The notes under the pieces: model-generated
Told to the model about the DNA's origin: nothing
The model's input: the letters and a program-made list of their open reading frames with translations, nothing else
Database searches by the model: none
Source: Akanthomyces muscarius
Lineage: Eukaryota; Ascomycota; Sordariomycetes; Hypocreales; Cordycipitaceae
Direction: 5' to 3'
DNA: 64,000 bases
Assembly: GCF_028009165.1 (NCBI RefSeq)
Contig: NC_079241.1
Span: 3,968,001 to 4,032,000 of the forward strand
Made by a program: the position numbers and the translations under genes
Part shown: piece after piece, positions 21,899 through 33,925 of the stretch
Position numbering within the stretch: the stretch's first letter is position 1
How the letters are laid out: the number at the start of each line of letters is the position of its first letter

Positions 21899-22906
21899 TT
21901 AGCAACACCTCGACTTTGGCTTGGGCGCCTCGTCGCGGCGATCCGTGTCCGCGCTCGCCGGGCGGTCCACCGTGATGGCCGGCGAAAAGGCCGGCGAGAA
22001 TAGCCAGCTGCGGCGGTCGCGCCCGACGCGGAAGCTGCCCTTGTGGTGGCGGCCGTCAAAGTAGCCGCCGTCCATGCCGTCGACGTAGCCGGGGGTGCCG
22101 GGGGTGGCGGTGGCGAGCAGCAGGGCCTGCTGCATCTTGCGGTTCTGCTCGACGAGCTTGCGCGCGACGACGCGAAAGACCTCCTCGACGCCCTCGCCGT
22201 TCTCGGCGCTGATCTCGTGGCACGCGTCCCAGCCCACCTCCTGGCCCCAGAAGCCGGAGCTGCGCTTGGAGCTGGGGCTGCGCGCCTCGCCGCCGGCCGA
22301 GGACAGGCTCGTGTAGTGGTTGTGGTGACCTCCTCCCCCTACCCCATTGGGCGGCATCATGGCCGTGGGCGGCGGGGTGCCGCCCTCGCAAGGGGCCAGG
22401 TTCTCGGCGACGTAGGCGATGCAGCGCTCAAAGGGCACCTGGCGCGCCGAGGGGTCGCGGGCGACGATGTCGGCCTTTGTGCCGACGACGTGCAGCACGA
22501 CGTCGTGGGGGAGGTTCTGGCGGAGCTCCGTCAGCCACACGCCCATGTCGGCAAAGGACTGGGCGTCGGTGATGTCGTAGCAGAGGATGCAGGCGTTGGC
22601 GCCGCGATAGTACAATCGGGAGATGGATCTAAATCGTTCTTGGCCGGCTGTGGAAGGGCGGGCACTGGTCAGCATGAATATACCATGTTTGAGTTGGGGT
22701 TGCGCTGGCTAACCTGTGTCCCATATTTGGAGCCGGACGACGGTGTCGGTATCAGTGTCAACGACGCGCTTGGTGAGGAAGCTCGCGCCGACGGTGGACG
22801 TGATTTGGGCAGGGTTAAAGGTGCCTTTGCAGTAGCGCATGACGAGCGAGGTCTTGCCGACGCCCTGGGCGCCGAGGACGACAATCTTGGCCTCGAGAGA
22901 AGACAT
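21899..22906 (-). CDS. Rab-family small GTPase with atypical G4 motif and extended C-terminus
   Basis: Two exons (22906-22714 and 22647-21899; a 66-nt intron splits the DTAGQ codons) encode 313 residues, versus about 210 for a usual Rab. Visible motifs are the P-loop GAQGVGKT (12-19), WDTAGQERF (62-70, with the catalytic Gln67) and a C-terminal Cys-Cys pair for double geranylgeranylation. The switch II region FRSISRLYYRGAN is Rab-like and closest in feel to the Rab5/21/22 endosomal group. The G4 motif is GTKAD (T121-D124) where most Rabs have NKxD. A roughly 50-residue Gly/His/Ser-rich insert (about 150-204) separates it from the G5 motif EISAEN. A long tail after residue 240 is also unusual. 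It probably regulates vesicle traffic; the exact compartment is not shown by the sequence. Confidence 0.88.
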
Positions 22907-25038
22907 GGCTTTTTTTCTTCTTCTTTTTTTGCTTTGTTGTTTAAGCAATGGGCGGGATTGGTCACTCTCGTTCGGCTACGAAGGTGGAAGAGGCGCAAAC
23001 AAGGGGAAAATGCTTTTTACAGCACAGAGCGAGATTCAAGACAAGCCGTCATGATGACACCGACAAGGCAAGCAGTTCTTTTTTTTTTTTTTTCGTAAAT
23101 GCAGAAATCGGAGTTGGTGAAGGCGAGATTGGAGGCGGGGGAGCGAGGGTGTTGCGCGTGGCTGTCGAGTTCGCCGTATTGCGCCCGCCGTGTATATGTG
23201 CGCTTCGTTCGAGGTGGAAAGCGCGGAAAATCGATAATGTAAAAGTCGCCAATGTGATTTGAAGATTGTCCGCGTGGTACCAGCGGCCGTTTTAGCCCGT
23301 TGGTTGAGGCAATTGCAACGAGAAGGACGGTCGGTATTGTTTACTTTGGCAAACGCCTCTTCTTCCTCACAATCAGGACGGTAATTTGAGCAAGTGGGGC
23401 GTGGCAGAGACCGCTGTAAGACGTGTGCGTGCTGTCAGCTCGCTCAGTGCCGGGACCTTTTGTGTGACTCTATTGTTTGTAGTAATGTCGGGGTCAGTTT
23501 GGATAAAGAAACAACACACCTATTAGTTATACATTCCTGCAACAGGAGAGCCCGCCAGCACCGTACCGAACCAGCGAGGGCCAGCTGTGCACAAGTGCCG
23601 TCAGCGGCTCACGAGAGCTTCACGTGGGCACTGGCATGTGGCCAAGAGTGCGGGGGAGGCTCTGCCGTAGGCACAGGCAACGCAACGGGGCCAAGCCAAG
23701 CCAGACCGCTCGCTGTTGGACGCTGCGACACGGTGAGGAGAGGCCAGACGGCGCTGCTCCGGTGCTGCTACCTGCTTTACTGGTACGGACGGTGCTTGGG
23801 TGCCTCCAAGACTCTCTCTCTCTCCAGGCTGCTAACTAGACCCGCCGACCGACGTCATTGTGCGCCGAGCATCGCGCAGGAATGAGACCCTGCGTCGCGC
23901 CCATCTACTGATACATGCCTAGGTAGTTATCCATCTGGACACTCCAACACACCCGTCGTCGCCGTGTCGGTGTGGTGATGACCAATTACTGGTACGAATA
24001 GGCCCTTGGCGGTGGAAGAGGCAAACAGAAATGTGCGATCCGGTCATGGCGCGGCCAGTCGAGTGCTGAAAGCCGCCTTCGACATCTGTTGCACGCTGTG
24101 CCGCCACACTCAGCTACTTATCAGCAGCACTGTGCAACCTGATTGTTGTCCCCGGACGGCACGTGTTGCTGCATGCTCTATACTTCGATTTTTCTTCTGG
24201 TGCACCCACACGCCATCCTACTAGTAGATCAGCGCAGGAGCCACTAGCTAGTAAGCAATCTCATCATGCGTCCATATCGTGCCGATTAATATCTATCTAG
24301 CTGTCCTACCAAAAAACAACCAACGACGTCGTTAGATTAACCATCTATATGACGCACTAAACTTGATACCACTATCCCTACAACACACGGTTATACCCGT
24401 GCGAGACTATGATACTCATTCCCATATGCCTACCAGTAGTCGCTTTAGCCTGTCGCTCTCACAGCTTGAATCTTGATACACAGACAATGTATCTGAAATT
24501 CAATGCTAAACTAATATATCAAAGTGACCTTTCAGAGAGCGCCCGCAAACCTCGCCATATGCCGTCATCGCTTCTGCTGCTATTTTACATCTCACTCTAG
24601 CCCCGTGAGCATCAGAGACACGGCCGGCCCAATGTGCTTGTATCGGCAATGTTCTGGTCTCAGCCTCGCGTCTGGTCTTGCTATCATCGCGCTGAACCGA
24701 TGCTACCTTGGTTATTCAAATTCTTGATAAATTGTCTTTTATGGATACCCTCGGGACAGCACATCGTCTTCCTTCGGGGGCTCGCAAAGTTTTAGTTCCC
24801 CGAACGCAACTTATCGAAACGGGCACAGCCCATAAAATAACACCACCTATAACGGCACATGCTTTTCACATAAACTCCGGTCGCATATGTAGGCGGGTCA
24901 TTCGGCTGCTGCGATCGATTCCCTTTTGCACTTTCTTCTTCTTTGATAGTTCAATCTTGACATTCTCTTCATTCGCGCTGGACGCTGTTTAGAGCCTGAT
25001 TCCATTTTCATATTGAAAGCAATCGAAACCCCGGCGCA
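22907..25038. other. Long spacer between divergent genes
   Basis: No credible gene is seen in 2.1 kb. It contains a T run near 23078-23092 in the Rab leader and three TACTGGTA-type octamers (23778-23785, 23987-23994, 24431-24438). A leader lies before the SUR7/PalI start at 25039. Confidence 0.45.
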
Positions 25039-26176
25039 ATGCAGTCAACTACCTTGCGGCTCTCGGCCGCCGTCCTCCTAGTCGTCACATTCATTAGCTT
25101 CATCTTAGCGGCCATCACGCTCTTTGCTGGTCACGATGCCGGCACTCTCGAAAACTACGCTGTGATCAAGGTATGCCACTTCTACCACATACGCCATCTA
25201 CTTGTAGCGCAGCGCTAATTACGACACGATATCTAGGTCAACACATCCATGGCCCCAAAGGCCGTGATCGAGCTCGGCATCAATCAATTAACCGGAGGCG
25301 CCATCAGTCGTTCGACGGAGCACAAAGCGCCTCGGAGCAGCAACTGGCTCGACAATCTTTCATCAGAGTTGAGGGACTTTTTTGACGACATTGAAAAGAA
25401 CATTACGAGCGCAATCACCCATGGAGTTGAGAATTTTGTCGACGAGGCCGCCGCCGAAGCCAAGAGCCGTTTCAACGTTTCCGACTGGTACTCGCTGCAT
25501 GTCCTGAGCACCTGCCAAGGCAACTACACGCCGAATGCAACCGTGAGCAAGCCAGGTCGTCACACAACGAGCTGCAACGGCGACGTGAGGCGTAAGTTCT
25601 CCCGCACCCTCAGGGTACGGCCACGGAAACTGCTAATGCAATCATGTTTAAGATCGTTTCAACATTGCCGAGATACTGGACCAGCAATTTCAGATTGGTA
25701 CCCGAAATGTGAGCCTCGGCGACCTTGACTGGACAGACTCCATACGAAACGAGATCAATGGCATCAACGACTCGTTGTATGCGCTCGTCATTCTCCTGTC
25801 CATTGCCTTTGGCCTGCTGGGCGTCGCACTCTTTTCGACCGCCGCAACCATTGTCTGGCCAGCGAGGAAGAGCCTGGTGCTCGCGACGCTCCTTGCGACT
25901 ACGCTGGCCGGCTCCATTATCCTCGGCGCAAGCATCGCCGTGACAGTGCAGGGCTCAAAGTCGACGCGTGAGCTCAACAGGAGGACCGACAGGATTGGAA
26001 TCAAGACCTCGCGCGGCGGACCGTTTCTGGCCATCATCTGGACGTTGATGGCCCTCACGACAATAGTGACAGTTGGCTGGCAGGTCCTGTACGTGCTGGT
26101 TCGACGGGACGCTCGACGCGCTGAGATTTTCAAGTACTCTGCCAAGAACGAGGGGCCACAACAACAGGAGAAATAG
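25039..26176 (+). CDS. SUR7/PalI-family plasma-membrane protein
   Basis: Three exons (25039-25170, 25237-25591, 25653-26176) encode 336 residues. Introns are 66 and 61 nt with GTATGC and GTAAGT donors. The topology fits the SUR7/PalI family: one N-terminal membrane segment (about residues 9-33), a long extracellular loop with a Cys pair and glycosylation sites (segment SLHVLSTCQGNYTPNAT and a second Cys in TTSCNGD), then three closely spaced C-terminal membrane segments and a short basic cytoplasmic tail. Members sit in eisosomes or act as pH-signalling sensors (PalI/Rim9). I cannot tell these two branches apart by eye. It lies 540 bp upstream of, and in the same direction as, the mechanosensitive channel gene, so both neighbours are plasma-membrane proteins. 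Confidence 0.82.
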
Positions 26177-26716
26177 AGCTACAATGGGGAAACCTTGCGT
26201 GCCGAGATAGATTATATGATAGCGTTTCGTACTCAATCGCAAAGATGTGGTCTGGAGTGTTTGAGAGACATGCAGATCTAAACAAGGGCTACTAGGCCGG
26301 TGCACCTCGGCGTGCATGAGATGGCGCTTCACGTGGACGACCAACCCACTAGATTGCATCATAGCTCAAACGCGACTGTGAAATGATAAGACAGCTACAT
26401 AATTTCTCGTGCCGTATCTTGCATTACTCCGAGTGTCTTGTCCTACGAGAAGAAGAAAAATTCGCTTTGTGGCATATTCCTTTGGTAATCTGTCGACAGC
26501 GAGCTGTGCCCGCCCAGCGACGCGGAAAACCGTCCCTACCTAACATCTAGAACAGATCGATTCAGCCACCATTTTCAGGGTTCCAGCGTGCGCGGGGACA
26601 GCACGCGTCCAGCCACCCCGAGTGACAGGCCCGTCCAGCTTGCCAGAAGCAAGCGAGAGATTACACCAGCAGGCTCTCTCATCAGGCAAAACTCCAAAAG
26701 AAAAACTAACGTCGCC
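26177..26716. other. Spacer between SUR7/PalI and MscL-like genes
   Basis: A 540-bp stretch holding the 3' flank of one gene and the promoter of the next. No coding signal is seen. Confidence 0.5.
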
Positions 26717-27481
26717 ATGCCGTCGCGAGATCTGGAGCACGTGCACAGCGAGTCGTCTTCGCTGCTGCATCGCGGCCAGGAACGGGCGCAGCGCTTCTTC
26801 CACGGCTTCGTCGACTTTGCCTTTCAGGGCAACATTTTAGAGATTGCCTTTGGTTTAATGTGAGTCAAAAGGCACTGGGACGCCAAAAAGCACTTTGAGG
26901 GACCTCATATGCGCAAAGGCGGCGTCTTGCATGTTCTTGCTGACCACTCTCTCGCTCTGGATAGCGTCGCGGCTGCCTTTACAGACCTCATAAAATCGTT
27001 TGTCAGCGGCATTCTGATGCCACCCATATCCATCATCTTGCCGCTCAACAAAAACATTGAAGAAAAGTTTGCCGTGCTGCGCGCGGGCGACAGGTCGAAC
27101 TCGACGACGACGCAGTACAGCACCGTGCAGCAAGCGCTCGACGACGGCGCCGTTGTCATGGCGTATGGGTGCGTGCCAAGATGCCCTCCCAGGCTTCCGT
27201 TCTCCATATTGACCTGACTGTTGCATAGCTCGTTCATCTACCAACTCGTTTCATTTACCATGGTCGGGCTGTGTCTGTACGGCGTGGCTCACATATACAC
27301 TTTGGTCTCGCACGACCCCATCATCAAGTTTACAATCAAGTGCCGATACTGCCGGAAACGAATCAACGAAAAGGTATGCAATGTTGTCGTCCCCATGCGC
27401 AAGTCCGTTGCTAATGATCAGGCTCTCCGCTGTGTCAATTGCAGCAGCTGGCAGGACGGGCGAGAGGATACAAGTTCGTAA
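26717..27481 (+). CDS. MscL-family large-conductance mechanosensitive channel with zinc-ribbon-like tail
   Basis: Four exons (26717-26859, 26965-27168, 27229-27373, 27422-27481) give 183 residues. The core matches bacterial MscL: an amphipathic N-terminal helix, then TM1 in NILEIAFGLIVAAAFTDLI, the FVSGILMPPI turn, a loop with KFAVLRAGD, and VVMAYGSFIYQLVSFTMVG leading into TM2. MscL forms a homopentameric pore that opens under membrane tension. After TM2 the tail carries CRYC (154-157) and CVNC (168-171), a pair of CxxC motifs suggesting a zinc ribbon, instead of the charged helix of bacterial proteins. The last intron is only 48 nt and divisible by three. If it were retained, the tail would lengthen by 16 residues, but its GTATGC donor, CTAATGA branch and CAG acceptor, and the neat CxxC pairing after splicing, favour removal. 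Confidence 0.87.
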
Positions 27482-27609
27482 GCATGTAGTGATGCAAGCG
27501 TTCAGATTCTTGGTATGAACATTATTACTATCATCATAGAATACTAGGCAAAAACAATTCAAATTGGCGCTATGCTGCAAAATCCACTACATGAACAACC
27601 ACAAGGAAT

Positions 27610-28416
27610 TTAGAGCGCAAGAGCGCCAACAACCGCCGCCACACCAGCTAGAAAAGCCTGCTGGGTGGCAGCAGGAGCAGCAGCATTCGGCGTGGCCGTC
27701 TTGGAGCCACTGGCGGAAGAAGAGGCGGCGCCAGAAGAGGAAGAAGACTGCGACGCGCCGCCGGTGCTCTTGGCTCCGGAGCTGCTGGCGCCCGATGTGG
27801 ACGAGGCCGTGGTGGCGGTCGGCACGGCGCCGCCGGTCAGCTTGTCGAGGCCGGCCACGAGCGTGACGGCCATGAGCTCCGAGATGTACCCCGTCTCAAC
27901 GCCCGTCTTGGTGCTCGAGCCCTGGCCGTCGCTGTCGGAGTGGGTTTCGGAGAAGCTGCAGCTGGCCTCGTTCTTGGACGAGGTAAGGGCGCAGGCGGCA
28001 GTGACGGCGCTGTTTTTTTTTTGGCAAGCGTTAGTTTCAGCGCTAGAACGAGAGCAATGCAACGATTGTTGCAATCTTTTTCTTTTTGAAAAGTAGAAGC
28101 CGGCAAGAGAGTACAGAGCGTTTTCTTACTAGATGCTGTCCTCGTCGCTTTGCGACAGCGACATTTGCCAGGTCGACGGGCCCTGGACAATGGTGCCGTG
28201 CGTCTCCATGCCGCAGTCGTCGGGGCTGACGCTGCTCGCGCAGGTGTAGGCAAACGTGGTGGCGGAGCCGTCGACGTTGAGGACGGTGGCGACAAAGTCG
28301 TTGGGGTCGTTGTACGGCAGCAGGAGGCTCGTCACCATGGGCTTGTCGCCGTCGGCGGCCGCCGCGAGGGACGTGGCAGCGGCGCCGAGGGCGAGCAGTT
28401 GCGTGAGGCGATACAT
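27610..28416 (-). CDS. Small GPI-anchored cell-wall protein
   Basis: Two exons (28416-28130 and 28009-27610) give 228 residues. The join reads DSIYAVTAACAL across a 120-nt intron. The N-terminus is a signal peptide (MYRLTQLLALGAAATSLAAA), the middle has four or more Cys in a compact domain (FAYTCASS, DDCGMET, AACALTSS, EASCSFSE), and residues about 170-210 are a Ser/Ala/Gly/Thr-rich stalk. It ends in a hydrophobic segment (AFLAGVAAVVGALAL), matching a GPI-attachment signal. The architecture is that of many uncharacterised fungal cell-wall proteins. It lies tail to tail with the MscL-like gene, separated by about 130 bp. Confidence 0.8.
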
Positions 28417-30007
28417 TTTTTCTTTTTTGTTCTTCGGCGGCGATTGATTTGCTGTTGCTTATTGACCGGCTGTCGCGTGTCGAGGATGATGTACAATAGG
28501 AAAGAAGAGGAACAAAAGCACAGGAAAGCACAAAGGGTAGCCAACGATGAAATACGAGGACCACAAGGCGCGCCCGTTGTCTAGCCCTGCGCAAAAAGTA
28601 ACTAGTGGGGGAGGTGGGCACAGGGCAGACAAAGATCGCGCGGCCAAGAGAGTCTAGATCCTCGAGGACCGCGCTTCGTTTGAGTGCGCAGAAACAGGGC
28701 AATTTGAATCCAAGGCGCCCGTTGAGCAGCCACCTACGTTGCAGGGGACACACGCGGCCACCCTTGACAAGTTTTCTTTTCTTCAAATACATATTTGTAG
28801 AAGTTCTCTGCTCATCGTCAAAACGGTTGGTACTTTGGAACAACTTTGAAAATTTGTCCCACCAGCTGGTCGCAAATCAGCTGTGCTGTCTCTACTCATT
28901 CATTGTGACGCAAAGAGGCAATCTTGATCCTAGTAAATAGCGCGCCCTGACCTGCGTCCGAGTCAATCTGCCCTGAAGCCAAGAGTTTTTCCAGGTACGG
29001 TCGCACGAGGTACTCCGTACCGACACAAAGATTATGGATTTCCCCTGAAAGGGCATGAAGACCAAGATCCGCCAACCGTGGTTTGCGCAATTACCAGCAG
29101 GCAAAAGGTCCCGAGCAGCTCCTTTATAATCAATTGGCCAACGGTTTTTTTTTTTTTTTGTCTGTTCTAATCCCCGATGCAAGGGCCGGCAGTTGGCGCA
29201 ATCCACCACCGCGCGCGACTGCCGGGGGGCTTCTCCAGCGCCGGGACCGGGCCGACCGTTCACTGTAGGCAGGGCTGGACGGAATCAAGACGGCTTCTTT
29301 GGCCTCGACGCCTCTCGCGCCTCGCGCTCTGCACCCAGTTTTCAGACAAGGGTTCCGATCGACTCGACTCGATATCTCCGAGCGCAAATACATGAGGCTG
29401 ACCAATTGCGAATTCTATAATCTGTCACTCCATGTCTATTCTCCTCATTGGTCGACCTTGCTCATGATGCGATGCCGTGCATCCGACAAGAATTCCCAGT
29501 CTTAGCTCTCGGTGATTAGCTCGGCCTGCCGATACTCGACCAACTTACTACCAGTACTACTGCATGTCTGAGGCTTCATCAACGGCGCTTGTGGTGCCGT
29601 TATTAGCGAGACTACGCCTAGGCACCATGATGACTGGCCCTGCTTCCGGCGCGTCCACGAATTCTTGATAATCCAAAGCCCACAAAATTGCTTCCCATTA
29701 GGCTACTTATTGAAATGGCCACACAGGTCCTCACGGCTCGCGCTTCGGCTTCTGGAGTTCATCCCCACCGCCGGGCATCACTAGTGCCATGATGAGCAGA
29801 TGGATGCCCCTACCCATGACAACGACATCGGCCGAGCCCGGGGATAAATATTTTTCTTTGATTCTATTTATAATCGTGGCATCTTTCTCACAAATTTGAT
29901 CGATCTCACGAGACCTTGACACAATGCAAAGGCGCTCTTTTGCACAGCTGAGATAAACAGTCTGTACTGAAGAAGCCACCGACGCCGCGCCACAAATTCC
30001 GGAAACC
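28417..30007. other. Shared promoter region of divergent genes
   Basis: A 1.6 kb spacer between the GPI protein and the MFS transporter. It contains a T run near 29145-29159, a TACTCCGTA at 29011-29019 and a TACCAGTA at 29549-29556. No credible gene is seen. Confidence 0.45.
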
Positions 30008-31868
30008 ATGGCCGAGACGGAAAAGGAATCGATTCCGCCGCCGCCGCAGGAGGACAGTACGTCAACGGTCAATGACGCTGAACTTGCCCAAAAGGAAGCC
30101 TCGCCAAATCGACAAGATGTCGAGAGCGCAGACGACCATAATGAACATTCCCAGCCAGATGCCGCCGCGGAGCACGACAGAAAGGCCTTTCAGGTTCGCT
30201 TCGAGCCTGGCGACCCCGAGAACCCGCACAACTTTGGCGCCGGCAAGAAGGTGTCGATTCTCATCCAAATGTCCCTCTTGGCGCTGGTCGGCTCCCTAGG
30301 CACGTCGATAATCGCCCCGGCCGAGCCCGTCATTGCGCGATACACGAATACAAGCAAAGAAGTTGCGACGCTGGTGCTGTCGCTCTACGTCCTCGGTGCG
30401 TTCCAGGCCAATCTCTTCACTTCACGATGTTGATGACCATCTGCCAAACATGACACTGACCTTTTTTTCTTTCTTTTTTGCCCCAACAGGATTCGCCGTC
30501 GGCCCTCTGCTGTGGGCACCCGTCAGCGAAGTCTTTGGCCGCCGGTGGTCCATGCTGCCGCCCGTCTTTGGCCTCGCCCTCTTCAGCATCGGCACCGCCA
30601 CGAGCACAAACGCCGCCAGCATCTTCATCACGCGCTTCCTCGCCGCCGTCTTCGGCTCCGCGCCGCAGAGCAACGTCTCGGCCGCCATGGGCGACTTTTA
30701 CGGACCCAAGACCAGGGGCATCGCCATGACCTTCTTCTCCGTCTGCGTCGTCGGCGGGCCTACGCTGGCGCCGCTCATTGGATCCGCGTTGCTGGTCAAT
30801 CCAAAGCTCGGATGGCGATGTGAGTTTTTTTTTTTTTGGCCCTGCGACCCCCAAAATACTGTGAGCTGAGCTAACAAAGTTGATGCAGGGACCGAGTATA
30901 TGCAAGCAATCATCTCGTTTGCCGTGGTTGTTGTGTGCATCTTCTTCTTGCCAGAAACGTACGGCCCTGTTCTGCTGCGGCGCAAAGCGGTGCGCATGCG
31001 CAAGGAAACGGGCGATGATCGGTGGTGGCATCCGCAAGAAGAGGAAAAGATGAACATGGGCAACATCGTGACAAAGTACATTGTCAGGCCTTTAAAGTAA
31101 GTCTGCATGCATCTGTTTGAGGAGCCGAGTGAAAACAAACTGTAGCTGACCTGGTATCGCAGCATGCTCCTGACAGAGCCCGCCGTGACATGCATGGCAA
31201 TCTACGCATCCTTTGTCTTTGCCCTCATCTACATGTTCCTCGAGGTCATCCCCATCGTATACCTGGAAGGCCGCCACTTCAGCCCCGTCGTTTCCACGCT
31301 TCCGTATCTGAGCATGTTCATCGGTGTCCTGCTCGCCGTGTTTGTCAACCTCGCCAACCAGCCACTCTACGCAAAGGCCATGGTGAAGAACAACAACAAG
31401 CCTGTTCCTGAGGCGCGCCTGCCGCCCATTGTCATTGGCATTGTGCTGCTTGTCGTGGGCATGTTTTGGTTCGCGTGGACGGCGGAGCCCAGGTTCCATT
31501 GGATACTTCCTACTGTTGCGCTAGGTATGTCGAGGTCCCCCTCTCACGCTGAATAATCTTTGTCTAACCAAAATGCAGCATTTGTTGGTGCGGGCTTCAA
31601 CATTGTCTTCCAGCAGTGTCTCAACTTTCTTGTGGACACATATGGCATGTATGCGGCCAGTGCCTTGGCCGCCAACACATTTCTCCGCTCGCTGCTCGCG
31701 TGCGGGCTGCCGCTGGCGGCGAGACCCATGTTTAACACCATGGGAGTTGGGCCGGCCGTGAGTCTCTTGGGCGGGATAGCGTGTGCAGCGTTGCCGATTC
31801 CATTTGTCTTTTACAAATACGGTGCGAGGCTGCGAAAAGCGTCCAAGTTTGCGGCGCTGCGAGACTAG
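30008..31868 (+). CDS. MFS transporter, DHA1/drug or polyamine exporter type
   Basis: Five exons (30008-30395, 30490-30819, 30889-31096, 31163-31524, 31579-31868) encode 525 residues. All joins are phase-consistent and restore typical MFS sequence, for example LGFAVGPLLWAPVSE, LGWRWTEYM and RPLNMLLTEP. A long polar N-terminal region (about 75 residues, with FEPGDPENPHNF just before TM1) precedes roughly 12 hydrophobic segments. Motif A is visible as SEVFGRRWSM. These features place it in the DHA1 proton-antiporter group that includes fungal polyamine and multidrug exporters. No biosynthetic cluster surrounds it, so the substrate cannot be inferred. The closing segment RLRKASKFAALRD is a short basic cytoplasmic tail. 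I do not see frame damage or missing segments. Confidence 0.92.
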
Positions 31869-33925
31869 GCCAATCGATTTATACCATGTACATAAAACTA
31901 TCAGCATAGAAGCATGTAGACTTGGATAATTGAAAGCGGATTCAGCAGTAGAAGAGTCAAAGTATCGCAAGCAGGCTGTTGTCATGAGACATGAGAAAGG
32001 ACGCAGGGTTGGTTAGTCTAACACAGCGATCCGGAGAAACGCTCCCAAGGACCAGATCACGGTAGGGGGCAATCGTCACTGGGATCAGCACGGCTTCTTG
32101 TTTAGGAGAGCTTTGGTTAACCTGGATCCGATATTTAGAATCATCATGGTTGAACTGGCGCATTTCAGATCGCAACCGGCCGCCGAGCTGCCCGCGCAGG
32201 GCAGCATGCTGCCGACAGATCTTAAGCCAGAGGCACACTTGTTGCAGCGCGGGCCGGGGGCGCCCTTTAACAGGTGCGTCCAAAAAAATTGCGTAGCTTA
32301 CAGACCGGGGAAAAATCTCATGATGGAATAATATGGAAATGTACTGGCCCCCACCGTCCAGTACTGTTTAGCGGAGAGTTGAGCCGCAGAGGGTCATTTC
32401 ATCATGTGGGGTACGCAATGATGAGTAGATAGATGCCCGTGATGATCGCTCCTTTAAGACGGCAGTGCTATAATCGCATGTGCAGCAATCAATCGCGAAG
32501 AGTATCGCGGTGAGAGAGATGAAAAGTTGGGAAGCACATCTCCGGCACCAGAGAAGCCGACGACAGGCAGCGTTGCGTCGGTTATGATGTGCTAATTTAC
32601 GCTTGGGTCAGAGCCGGCCTGCCATGGCATTTCTGGAGGAGCCTTTGCGGGCTTGGCAGCCGAACAAGAGGCTTGGCGGCGACGTTGATTCGGCCGGCAC
32701 GGTAAAGCGGCGCTGCGTCCTTTCCGAGGCCGGCCTGCCTGCTTGCTAGCTGGCCTTGGCGCAGCTGGCAGGCCGCGAGATGCGACAAACAAAACAGCTG
32801 CCAGCTGGCGGATGCCATGTGTAAATAGTCTTCTATTGGCTCCAGCATCGACAAACGGAAGAGAAAAAAAGAAAACAAAAACCCAAGACAATCAAGTCAT
32901 TCTACTGATTCACAATTTAAGTTTAAGATTTTTAAATAGCACAGTACCTAGGCTGTAGTCTTGTAGATTGCCAGCAAACGTCAGCTACCAACCCTGCTCC
33001 TCTTGGCTCACCGGCAATACGGCACGCGGCCGAGCAATTCCCAGGGCATGACACTATCTATGCAAACATGTCACAGCTTCATATGTACCTCGCGGCACTT
33101 TGCTCCGCCAATACACCGTCTTGGCAAAACGTCACTATCAGCCCCCAAGACCCCTACAATGACTGCCTACCTATTTAAAAGGCCGGTGGCCTCTTGTACC
33201 CAGTATTACGAGTCTTGGGCAGCCCATTACATGCAACAAGGTGCTGCCATCTCTGGCTGTGACAAGACAGCCAAGACGACCACCAAGACATGGCAACATA
33301 CACCGTCAATTCGCGCTTGCAATTTCAATAAGCCAAAGAGAGAGGGGCTGCCCAATCACGAGAAATACAATCTCTCTCTTGGGTAACATTGCAGCGCCCG
33401 AGCAAAAGTTGCTTGCTTGCATCATCTCATCGTCGCCCACCGTCTCAGCGCCGGGGGAAGCCACCACTAATTTCGCAGGGTCATTCGCACCAAATCTGCC
33501 CCCAAGCACCCAAGGGCGGCACCACGACTAGACCCAAACTGCCAAGAGCTCCAAGACTTTGCCCAGAAAAAAATAATAAGAAGGCCAAGCAAAGGAAAAG
33601 GGACAAGAAGTGCTGATCGGCCGACCGGCGGCGTATCGTGGCCCTGGGTTTGCATTTTAATACAGAGCGACTTCCTTCCCCCCTCGTTCCACGACCTGTC
33701 CCTCCCGAGACTGCGATTTATCTTCTTTCAACGTTTTGCCGTCAAGCCACAGAATCTGGGTCGCTGCGCACGCTCCGAGCTTCATTTACACGCCAGTTTT
33801 GCCCTATGAGAGCGCTCCCCGCCCACTGTGACTGACCCTCTGTGATCGACACGTCCCAGCCGCGCGAAACAGGTTCTGGACGCTCCCGCCGCACCACCGA
33901 AAGGGGCATCGCCAGTCTGCCGATC
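31869..33925. other. Intergenic spacer
   Basis: No credible gene is seen in 2.1 kb. Open frames are short and on both strands. The last 250 bp form the leader of the gene at 33926. Confidence 0.45.

Noticed and set aside
22043..23098. Plus-strand open frame of 351 codons
   Set aside because: It is the complement of the Rab GTPase exons and intron; it is rich in Val/Gly/Ala as expected for a GC-rich antisense frame and has no motif.
27374..27421. 48-nt in-frame segment of the MscL-like gene read as coding
   Set aside because: It has donor, branch and acceptor signals; splicing brings the two CxxC motifs into a compact pair.
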